From an uncultured Myxococcales bacterium (GTDB lineage Bacteria; Myxococcota_A; UBA9042), in contig CAISBR010000244.1 in NCBI GenBank assembly GCA_903883645.1, forward strand, positions 18,505 through 82,504: a stretch of 64,000 nt of DNA. Reading direction: 5' to 3'. Positions 29,694-38,200 of the stretch are shown piece after piece. The notes beneath the pieces were generated by a model. The model was not told the origin of the DNA. It was given only the letters and a program-made list of their open reading frames with translations, and did not search any database. A program made the position numbers and the translations under genes. Numbering within the stretch: position 1 is the first letter of the stretch; every line of letters begins with the position of its first letter.

Positions 29694-30481
29694 CGCGCGT
29701 CGCCGTGCTGTGTGGCCTGGGCCTGCACTGCCATACAGAAGCCCTGGCTGCCTATCGCGAGGTGGGTGCCGCGGCCGAACTGGTCGAGGCCACCGCGCTG
29801 ATCGCCGGCACGCTCGCGCTGACTAGCTATGATCTTGTGCACTTTAGTGGCGGATTCAGTTTTGGCGATGTGGGCGGCGCGGGGCAGCAGTTGGCCGAGC
29901 AGCTGCGGAGCGGCCCCGGCTGGCCCGTGCTGAGGGCTTGGCTCGAGCAAGGCGGCCGCGCGGTGGGGGTGTGCAACGGCATGCAAATTCTGACTGCCGC
30001 TGGTCTTTTGCCGAATTTGGCCGGCACCTATACCCCCGAAGTGGCGCTGGAGGCCAACGTGGGCGGCCTGTTTGTCGACCGCTGGGTGCGCTGTACGTGG
30101 CAGCCGCCGGGTACGCCGCTGCACTACCTCGAGCTGCCGGTGCGCCACGCCGAGGGGCGGGTCGTGCCCTTTACGCCCGAGATTGCACTGCAAATCGAAG
30201 CTCTTGGGCTGCCCACTCTGCGCTATGTCGATCACCTCGACGAGCCGAGCGAAGCTCCGCCGCACAATCCTGCCGGTAGCCCAATGGCCGTGGCTGGCCT
30301 ACTCTCGGCGAACGGGCGCGTGCTCGGTCTGATGCCGCACCCCGAGGCCGCGATGAGTCCGTTTCAGCACCCGGCGTGGCCGCAGCGGCAGCGGTGGGGC
30401 GACCTGCCCGAGTTTGGCGACGGTGCGACGGTGTTGCGTTGGCTGGTCGGGCCGTTTGTCGAAGAGGGCAAGGATGTCTAG
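29690..30481 (+). CDS. purQ: Phosphoribosylformylglycinamidine synthase, glutaminase subunit
   Basis: Class I glutamine amidotransferase that feeds ammonia to PurL. The 263-residue protein has the nucleophile Cys in GVCNGMQIL, and His and Glu of the triad in LMPHPEAAM near the C-terminus. The SGGFSFGD motif near residue 60 is also typical. The GTG start overlaps the purL stop by 4 bases, which argues for tight translational coupling of the two subunits. Its own end overlaps purH by 8 bases. Confidence 0.93.
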   Translation: MTRVAVLCGLGLHCHTEALAAYREVGAAAELVEATALIAGTLALTSYDLVHFSGGFSFGDVGGAGQQLAEQLRSGPGWPVLRAWLEQGGRAVGVCNGMQILTAAGLLPNLAGTYTPEVALEANVGGLFVDRWVRCTWQPPGTPLHYLELPVRHAEGRVVPFTPEIALQIEALGLPTLRYVDHLDEPSEAPPHNPAGSPMAVAGLLSANGRVLGLMPHPEAAMSPFQHPAWPQRQRWGDLPEFGDGATVLRWLVGPFVEEGKDV

Positions 30482-32012
30482 CCTTTCGAGCACATTGCAC
30501 CCCATCCGCACCGCATTGCTCAGCGTCAGCGACAAGCGCGGCCTGGTCGAGCTGGGCCGCACGCTCGCCAATCTGGGCATTCGGCTTGTGGCCAGCGGGG
30601 GCACGCGCAGCACGTTGCAGGCCGCGGGGGTGCAAGTTGTCGACGTTGCAACCTATTCGGGCCATGCCCAGGCCTTTGACGGCCGCATCAAGACGCTGTC
30701 GTTCGAGGTGATGGCCAGCATCTTGTTCGACCGCCGCCAGCACGCCGCCGAGGCCGCGCAACTAGGCCTGCAGCCAATCGATTTGGTGGTGGTCAACCTA
30801 TACCCCTTTGTCGAGCGCGCCGCCGCCGGTGTCGATGGCGCAGCGCTGGTCGAGTCGATCGACATCGGCGGCCCAACGCTGATTCGCGCCGCAGCCAAGA
30901 ATTACGCTGGGGTAGCGGTGCTGACCGACCCGACGCAGTATGCAGAGCTGGGCAGCGAACTGCAGACTTACGGCGGCGCGACCAGCCTAGATGCACGCAA
31001 GCGCTGGATGCAGAAGGCTTTTTTACACACCGCCGCATACGATGCCGCCATTGCGGAGCATTACGCCGGCGAGCCGTTGCGGTACGGCGAAAATCCGCAT
31101 CAGTCCGCGGTGTACATCGCCGATGGCCCGCTGGCGATGCGTGTGCATGGCGGCAAGGCGTTGTCGTACAACAACTTGCTCGACCTCGACGCGGCGCTGA
31201 CGCTGGTGCACGACCTGCCCGACCCGGCGTTTTGCATCGTAAAGCATCAAAACCCTTGTGGCGTGGCCTCGGCGCCCGCCGTGAGGGGCCTGCTTGAGCT
31301 AGCCTGGCAGGGCGACCCGGTGTCGGCTTTTGGCGCGGTGGTGGCGTGCAATCGACCGGTAGATCGCTTTGATCTCGAATACTTGCAGATGGACCAGCCG
31401 GACCGGCGCTTTGTCGAGGTGGTCGCGGCGCCGGCCTTTAGCCCCGATGCCGTGAGCTACCTCGGCAATAACAAGAACTTGCGCATCGTAACCTACCAGG
31501 GCCAGCTGCCCGAACGCCGCCGCCGCAGCTTGGCGATGGGCACGGTGAGCCAGAGCCGCGACAACCGCCTAAGCGAAAAATACGAGTGTATGTCGCGTGT
31601 TCAGCCCCCTGTACTCCCAATCGCGCTCATCGAGTTTGGCCTCGCGGTGGTGCGCGCGCAGAAGTCGAACGCGATTGCCATCGTGCGCGACCACGGCGGC
31701 GCTTTGCAGCTGCTGGGGATGGGTGCGGGTCAGCCCAATCGCGTCGCGTCGGTGCGGCTGGCGGTCGAGCAAGCGACGGCGAACCTGCTGCGCGAGGACC
31801 CTAGCCGCGACCCGGCGCAGGCCTTGGGGCAGTGCCTCCTAATTTCAGACGCTTTTTTTCCTTTTGCGGACGGGCCAGAGCTCGCGCTGCGGGCCGGTCT
31901 GCGCGCGCTGGTCGAGCCCGGTGGTTCGCTGCGCGACGCCGAAGTCATCGCCGCGTGCGATCGCGCGAGCGCCCTGCTGCTATTTACCGGCACACGACAT
32001 TTCCTGCATTAA
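30474..32012 (+). CDS. purH: Bifunctional AICAR transformylase / IMP cyclohydrolase
   Basis: Catalyses the last two steps of IMP synthesis: formyl transfer from 10-formyl-THF to AICAR, then ring closure. The N-terminal MGS-like cyclohydrolase domain has ALLSVSDKRGLVELG and LVASGGTRSTL. The transformylase part has RYGENPHQSAVY and the catalytic Lys-His pair in KHQNPCGVAS, where KHANPCGVA is more common. The 512-residue length is normal and the C-terminus is GTRHFLH. The ATG at 30474 lies in the end of purQ, with AAGG just before it. Confidence 0.95.
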   Translation: MSSLSSTLHPIRTALLSVSDKRGLVELGRTLANLGIRLVASGGTRSTLQAAGVQVVDVATYSGHAQAFDGRIKTLSFEVMASILFDRRQHAAEAAQLGLQPIDLVVVNLYPFVERAAAGVDGAALVESIDIGGPTLIRAAAKNYAGVAVLTDPTQYAELGSELQTYGGATSLDARKRWMQKAFLHTAAYDAAIAEHYAGEPLRYGENPHQSAVYIADGPLAMRVHGGKALSYNNLLDLDAALTLVHDLPDPAFCIVKHQNPCGVASAPAVRGLLELAWQGDPVSAFGAVVACNRPVDRFDLEYLQMDQPDRRFVEVVAAPAFSPDAVSYLGNNKNLRIVTYQGQLPERRRRSLAMGTVSQSRDNRLSEKYECMSRVQPPVLPIALIEFGLAVVRAQKSNAIAIVRDHGGALQLLGMGAGQPNRVASVRLAVEQATANLLREDPSRDPAQALGQCLLISDAFFPFADGPELALRAGLRALVEPGGSLRDAEVIAACDRASALLLFTGTRHFLH

Positions 32013-32013
32013 G

Positions 32014-33783
32014 ATGCCACCTTCTATGCACATCGCCGTCATCGGCAGCGGGGGCCGCGAGGCGGCACTGGCCCTGCGTTTGCGCGCCGAGGGCAACACC
32101 ACCGCACAATTCGCTGCACCTACAGGTGATCTCGCGAGTTTCTGCGGCGAGTTGCAAGCCCTGTGCATTGAACTGGCTGTGATCGGCCCAGAAGCTCCAC
32201 TCGCAGCGGGCCTGGCCGACGCACTGCGTAGTGTCGGAGTCGCTACCGTGGGGCCCGGCCAGGGCGCCGCACAGCTCGAAGCATCCAAGAGTTGGGCCAA
32301 AGGCTTCATGGCCCGCCACGGGGTCGCCACTGCGCCCTGGCGGGCCATGGCCGTGCACCAGGCTGAGCTTGAGGCGCCTACCTGCCCGCTGCCGGTGGTG
32401 GTCAAGCGCGACGGTCTGTGCGGTGGCAAAGGGGTCAGTGTCTGCCGCACGCCTGCGGAGCTCGTGGCGGCTCTGCAACAGGCCCACGACCGCGACGGTC
32501 CGCACGCGCTGGTGGTGCTCGAACACCTGCTAGTCGGCCGCGAGCTGTCGCTCCACGCCCTGGTGAGCGATGGCCAGTGCGTGCTGCTGCCGGCCGCGAT
32601 GGATCACAAGCGCTTATTTGACCAAGACTTAGGGCCGAATACGGGGGGCATGGGTGCGGTAGCTCCGCTGCCTTGGTGCACTCCGCAGCTGCTGGCCGAC
32701 ATCGAGAGCGAGGTGATCGCGCCCACGCTGCGCGGTCTACAAGCTGAAAATATTGGTTATCGCGGTGTTTTGTACTTCGGCCTGATGCTGACTCGCCATG
32801 GGCCGCGCCTGCTCGAATACAACGTCCGCTTTGGCGACCCCGAGTGCCAGGTGCTGTTGCCACTGATCGCCACGAACCTAGCGAACTTGCTAATGGCTGT
32901 GGCCCGCGGCGAGCTGCGCGACCAGCCTATCGCTGTGCAGCCTGGCTTTGCCGCGGCGGTGGTCCTGGCCGCGCCGGGCTATCCGCACGCCCCTCAACTT
33001 GGCACGATTATTGATATTCCAAGCATTCAGGACCTGTCGTTGGCCGGGATGCAGGCCACGGCGGCCGGTTGGCAGACGTGCGCCGGGCGTGTCGCCACCG
33101 CAGTGGGCCAAGGGCCGTCGCTCGATCTGGCACTGAAGCAAGCCTACTGCCGCGCTGAACCGCTTGCCGCTCAAGGGCTTCTGCTGCGCCGCGACATCGG
33201 TGCCAAGGCCAAGCCGGCGCGGGTGGCGGTGCTGGCCTCGGGGCGCGGCTCGAACTTAGCTGCCCTGATCGCTGCGAGCAGCCACGGGATTTTGCAGGGC
33301 CTCGCCCAGATCGAGCTCGCCCTGTTTGATCGCGGCGCACCGGGCCAGAGCGTCGCCCGTGCCGCGGGCATTGCCACGCATCAGCTCGACTCTACAGGCA
33401 TTTCGCCCGAGCAGTGGGCCCAATGCGCCCTGCCCTTGCTGCACCAGTACGGCATCGAAGTGGTGGTGCTGGCCGGTTTTGCGCGCATCCTGGCGTCGAC
33501 TCTGATCGCAGCTTACCCCGCGCGCATCCTGAACATTCACCCCGCCGATCCTGTGCATTACGTAGGGCTGCACGGCTACCGTTGGGCGTTTGCGCAGCAG
33601 CTGCCGGCGACGACCATCACCGTGCATCTGGTCGACGCGGGGCTAGACAGCGGGCCGATTCTGGCGCAAGAAGGCGTGGACCTGCGCGGCGCCCAGTCGC
33701 TGGCCCAGGTCGAGGCGCGCGGCCTGCAGGTCGAACACCGCCTCTACCCGCAAACACTGCGCAACTTCTTGTTGGAACACTAG
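32014..33783 (+). CDS. Fused GAR synthetase-GAR transformylase (PurD-PurN)
   Basis: One 589-residue protein carries steps two and three of purine synthesis. Residues 1 to about 398 are an ATP-grasp PurD, with IGSGGREAAL, KRDGLCGGKGVS, LGPNTGGMGA and EYNVRFGDPECQ. The usual GGREHAL reads GGREAAL, and the N-terminal part is shortened. Residues about 400-589 are PurN, with ASGRGSNLAALI, the catalytic Asn and His in LNIHP and Asp in GLDSGPIL. The reading frame is continuous across the joint. The first ATG is one base after the purH stop. A second in-frame ATG at 32026 aligns better with PurD starts. Vertebrate GART fuses PurD, PurM and PurN. A bare PurD-PurN fusion is uncommon in bacteria. Confidence 0.9.
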   Translation: MPPSMHIAVIGSGGREAALALRLRAEGNTTAQFAAPTGDLASFCGELQALCIELAVIGPEAPLAAGLADALRSVGVATVGPGQGAAQLEASKSWAKGFMARHGVATAPWRAMAVHQAELEAPTCPLPVVVKRDGLCGGKGVSVCRTPAELVAALQQAHDRDGPHALVVLEHLLVGRELSLHALVSDGQCVLLPAAMDHKRLFDQDLGPNTGGMGAVAPLPWCTPQLLADIESEVIAPTLRGLQAENIGYRGVLYFGLMLTRHGPRLLEYNVRFGDPECQVLLPLIATNLANLLMAVARGELRDQPIAVQPGFAAAVVLAAPGYPHAPQLGTIIDIPSIQDLSLAGMQATAAGWQTCAGRVATAVGQGPSLDLALKQAYCRAEPLAAQGLLLRRDIGAKAKPARVAVLASGRGSNLAALIAASSHGILQGLAQIELALFDRGAPGQSVARAAGIATHQLDSTGISPEQWAQCALPLLHQYGIEVVVLAGFARILASTLIAAYPARILNIHPADPVHYVGLHGYRWAFAQQLPATTITVHLVDAGLDSGPILAQEGVDLRGAQSLAQVEARGLQVEHRLYPQTLRNFLLEH

Positions 33784-33787
33784 TTTT

Positions 33788-35224
33788 ATGTGCGGAGTCA
33801 TCGGCATCGTCAGCAGCAGCCCCGTCGCCAGCGACTTGGTGGTCGGCCTGTCGGCGCTGCAACACCGCGGCCAAGACGCCGCCGGCATCGTCACCTGGTC
33901 CGACCGCTTCCACCTGCACAAGGGCGCCGGTCGCGCCACCCGCGTCTTCGGCGATGTGGATGTACAAAAGGAATTGCGCGGTCGCATCGGCATCGGCCAC
34001 GTGCGCTACGCCACCCAGGGCAGCGCCGACGTACTCGACGCGCAGCCCGTGGCCGTCAACTACCCGCTCGCTTTGGCGATGGCCCACAACGGCAATGTCA
34101 CCAATTTCACACGGTTGCGTACCCGTCTGAACCGCGAGCACCACCGTTTGGTCGAGACGAATAACGACGTTGAGCTAATTCTATATACCTTGGCCGCACT
34201 TCTGGAGCGCGAAGATCTCAAGCGCCTGGGGGTGCCGGCGGTGCTGGCGGCAGTCACGGCCCTGCTCGATCAGGTCGAAGGCGCCTATTCGGTGGTCGCC
34301 GTCGTCGCGGGCCTGGGTCTGCTGGGCTTTCGCGACCGCCACGGCATTCGGCCACTGGTGCTGGGCGAGCGCCGCCAGGGCACCGGCCACAGCGTAGCTT
34401 TAGCTAGTGAATCAACGGTTTTCGACCACTTGGGCTTTGACGTACAGCGCGAGATTGCCCCCGGCGAGGCGGTGCTCATCACCCTCGACGGCCAAGTCCA
34501 CAGCGTTGCGCCACCGCCCGGCCCTAGCCACTTCTGCGCTTTTGAATTCATCTACTTTGCCCGCGAAGATGCGGTGATGAATGGCGCCCGCGTCGCCGCC
34601 CAGCGCATTTTGGCCGGTCGCAAGCTGGCCGAACGGGTGCGCGAAGCGGGCCTCGAGCCCGACATCGTCATCGATGTGCCCAACTCGGCTTACTTTGCCG
34701 CCACTGGTCTCGCTGAGGCCCTGGGCCTGCCCTACCGCCGTGGCCTCGCACAAAATCCCGAGTTTGGCCGCAGCTTCTTGCACGCCACCCAAGTCGAACG
34801 CGAGCGCGCCGTGCGGCAAAAACTCAATCCGATTCGCGAGGTAATCGCCGGCAAGCGTGTCGCAGTGGTCGACGACTCCATCGTGCGCGGCACCACCTCG
34901 CGGCACATCGTGCGGCTGCTGCGCGACTGCGGCGCCAAGGCCGTGTACATGCTGTCGGCCGCGCCGCCGGTGCGCTTCCCCTGCGTCTACGGTATCGACA
35001 TCGCCACCCGCGGCGAAATCTTGGCAGCTGGCCTAAATACCGAGCAAATTCGCGAAGCTTTGGGGGCTGACGCGGTAGTCTACCAGCGCCTGAGCGACCT
35101 ACAAGACCTGTTTGGCACCACCGCCGGCTGCTACGCCTGCTTCTCGGGCCAGTACCCCACGCCCATCGACCGCGCCACCTTGCGCCTGATCGAAGCCGAG
35201 CGTCGCAGCCAGCGCGGCAACTAG
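33788..35224 (+). CDS. purF: Amidophosphoribosyltransferase, iron-sulfur type
   Basis: Commits PRPP to purine synthesis by forming phosphoribosylamine from glutamine. The 478-residue protein starts MCGVIGIVSS, so Cys2 is the glutaminase nucleophile without a propeptide. The PRPP loop is seen in VAVVDDSIVRGTTS and the substrate segment in NSAYFAATG. Cys residues in SHFCAFEF, RFPCVYGID and GCYACFSGQYPT sit where the Bacillus subtilis enzyme binds its 4Fe-4S cluster, so an oxygen-sensitive cluster is likely. Its ATG is 4 bases after the fused purDN stop. It is the last gene of the run, and the downstream gene is convergent. Confidence 0.95.
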   Translation: MCGVIGIVSSSPVASDLVVGLSALQHRGQDAAGIVTWSDRFHLHKGAGRATRVFGDVDVQKELRGRIGIGHVRYATQGSADVLDAQPVAVNYPLALAMAHNGNVTNFTRLRTRLNREHHRLVETNNDVELILYTLAALLEREDLKRLGVPAVLAAVTALLDQVEGAYSVVAVVAGLGLLGFRDRHGIRPLVLGERRQGTGHSVALASESTVFDHLGFDVQREIAPGEAVLITLDGQVHSVAPPPGPSHFCAFEFIYFAREDAVMNGARVAAQRILAGRKLAERVREAGLEPDIVIDVPNSAYFAATGLAEALGLPYRRGLAQNPEFGRSFLHATQVERERAVRQKLNPIREVIAGKRVAVVDDSIVRGTTSRHIVRLLRDCGAKAVYMLSAAPPVRFPCVYGIDIATRGEILAAGLNTEQIREALGADAVVYQRLSDLQDLFGTTAGCYACFSGQYPTPIDRATLRLIEAERRSQRGN

Positions 35225-35253
35225 AAAACCCGAGTCTTTACCATTATTTCGCA

Positions 35254-35283
35254 GGGCTGCCGGCGAATCCCAGCCAGCAGCCC
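35254..35283. terminator. Weak stem-loop between convergent purF and repeat lipoprotein
   Basis: GGGCTGC at 35254-35260 and GCAGCCC at 35277-35283 form a 7-base stem with a 16-base loop in the 73-base gap between the two 3' ends. No T-tract follows. It is the only obvious pairing element there. Confidence 0.35.
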
Positions 35284-35297
35284 CCGCGCGTTCTGGC

Positions 35298-38200
35298 TTA
35301 CGGCACGCAGCCCGCGAGCGTCACGTGGATGCACGAGCTGTTGAACGTGTTGCACGAGTCGATGGTGCACTTGTTGTTGTCGTTGCAATCGGCGTCGATC
35401 TTGCACTGCTGATTGGGGTTGCAGCCCGTGAGCGGCACGAACAGGCACGCGCCCGTGGTCGTGTTGCACAGGTCGGTGGTGCAGACATTGTTGTCGGTGC
35501 AGTCGGTGTTGGCTTTACAAGGCGGCAGCGGGTTGCAGCCGGCGAGGGTCTGGTTGATGCACTGGCCGTTGAGCGTGTTGCAAACATCGAGCGTGCACGT
35601 GTAGTTGTCGTTGCAGTCGCTGTTCTGCACGCAGCCCGCGGCGCAGCCAAAGATCTGCGGGTACGAGCAGACGCCGTACGCCGCCACGCAGTTGTTGCTG
35701 GTGCACGGGTTGTTGTCGTCGCATACCAGCGCCGTGCCCTTGCAAGTGCCGCTGATGCAAGCATCTTTCTGCGTGCAGTTGTTGTTGTCGGTGCAGGCCG
35801 AGCCGTCGAGGTAGGTCATCACACACTTGCCGCCGATGCACGCGTCGCTGGTGCAGACGTTGTTGTCGTTGCAGTTGGCGTCGGTGGTGCAGTTGGCGTT
35901 GCAGGTCTGCAGGTTCTGGAACTGGCAGGTACCGTTGCCCGTGTTGCAGTTGTCGAGCGTGCACGGATTGTTGTCGTTGCACACTACCGCCGAGCCGGTG
36001 CACTTGCCGCTGGCGCAGACGTCGCCGGTGGTGCAGGCGTTGCCGTCCGTGCAGGCCGCCGTGTTGGCGGTCATCACGCAGCCACCGGTCTTGGCGTCGC
36101 AGGCGTCGCTTGTGCACGGGTTGTTGTCGTTGCACACCGTGATCTTGGCCCCTTGGCACACGCCGTTCGCGCAGGCCTCGCCCCAGGTGCAGGCAATGCC
36201 GTCGCTGCAGGTGGTGCCAGTCAGCTTGGTAACGACGCACGCGCCGGTGGTACAAACCTCGCTCGTGCACGTATTGTTGTCGTTGCAGTCGATGTCAGCC
36301 TTGCACTGGCTGCCGCAACCGGCAATGGCGGCGTGGGCGCAAACGCCGGTGGCCACCACGCACGAGTCCGTCGTGCATACATTGGCGTCGTCGCAGTTGG
36401 CAAGCGAGCCTTTGCACACGCCCAAGCTGCACAAGTCGTCGACCGTGCAGGCGTTATTGTCGCTGCAGGTGCCGCCGGCCGGCGCGCTGGTGTAGACGCA
36501 GTTGCCGTTGTTGGCGTTGCAGTTGTCGTTGGTGCAGACGTTGTTGTCGTTGCAGACCACCGCGGTGCCCTTGCAGATGCCGCCGCCGCACACATCTTGG
36601 TTGGTGCACGGGTTGGCGTCGTTGCAGTTGGCGGTGTTGTTGGTATGTGCACACTTGCCGTTGGCGCACGCATCGTTGGTGCACGGGTTGTTGTCGTCGC
36701 ACTGGTTGTTTTGATTGCAGTTGTTGCCGCACGGCACGATGGCCGTGTTGACGCAGGCGCCGCTCGCCACATTGCAGCTGTCGGTGGTACAGGCGTCGTT
36801 GTCGTTGCAATTCTTGGCCGTGGCCGCGCAGTTGCCGTTGTTGCACGCGTCGGCGGTGGTGCAGGCGTTGCCGTCGCTACAGAGCGTGCCGTTGGTTACG
36901 TTGGCGTAGACACAGGCGCCGGTAGTGGCGCTGCACGAGTCGGTGGTGCACACCTTATTGTCGTTGCAGGTCACGGTGTTGCCGACGCACGTGCCGTTCA
37001 AGCAGGCGTCGCTGATGGTGCAAGCATTGCCGTCGCTGCACGCCGCGCCGTTGATGAACGTGTTGGCGCACTTGGCCCCGACGCAGGTATCGGCCGTGCA
37101 ACCGTTCTTGTCGTTGCAGTCCGCCGCCGTGGCGCAGTTGCCGCCGCAGCCGACCACCGCGGTAAAGACGCACTTGCCGCTGGCCGTGTCGCACGAGTCG
37201 ATGGTGCACGCGTCTTTGTCGTCGCACGCGACGGGGCTGGCCCCCATGCAGGCGCCGGCCGTGCAGGTATCGACCGTGGTGCAGGAGTTGCCATCGCTAC
37301 ACGGCAGGCCGTTGGTGCCGGGAGTGACGGCGCAGTTGCCGGTCGAGGCCGTGCAAGTATCGTTGGTGCAAGGGTTGTTGTCGTTACAGACCACCGCGGT
37401 GCCAAAGCAGACGCCCGACTTGCAGGTATCGGCGCTGGTGCACAGATTGTTGTCGCTGCAGGCCGTACCGTTCAAGGTGGTGTGCACGCAGGCGTTGTTG
37501 GTGCAAGCGTCGGTGGTGCACGCGTTGTTGTCGTTGCATTGCCCCACGTTGTTGCACTGGTTGCAGGTGGTCGCCGTAAAGACGCAGGTGCCGGTGTTCG
37601 AGTTGCAGGCGTCGATGGTGCAGGCGTTGTTGTCGTTGCAAACCACGGCCTTGCCGGCGCACTTGCCAGTGGCGCAGACGTCGGTCAGGGTGCAGGGGTC
37701 GCCGTCGCTGCACAAGGTGCCGTTCGTTACGTTGGCAAACAAGCAGTTGGCGGTCGCGGTGTCGCACGAGTCGCTGGTGCAGGCGTTGTTGTCGTTGCAG
37801 ACCTTGGCGATGCCGGGCACGCACTTGGCGGCCTTGCACACGTCGCCGGCGGTGCACGCATTCGTGTCATCGCACGCGGTGCCGTCGGCTAGGCCGCTGA
37901 TGCACTTGCCGGCGATGCACTTTTCGGTGGTGCAGACGTTGCCGTCGTTGCAGTCGATGTCGACGATGCACTGCACGCCGCAGCCGGGGATGGCCGAGTT
38001 CACGCACTTGCCGCTGGCCGTGTCGCAGCTGTCCGCCGTGCACGCGTCGCCGTCGTCGCAGTTCTTGGGGCTGCCGCCGGTGCACACGCCCGCCTTGCAG
38101 GCATCGACCAGGGTGCAGGGGTTGGTGTCGTCGCACGGGGTGTTGTCGGCGCCGGCTGGGGCGATGCACTTGCCGGTGGCGGGGTCGCAAGCATCGTTGG

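Noticed and set aside
32014..33783. Two separate genes purD and purN with a missed stop
   Set aside because: The frame is continuous with sensible residues across the joint, and no start codon with a ribosome site occurs before the PurN part.
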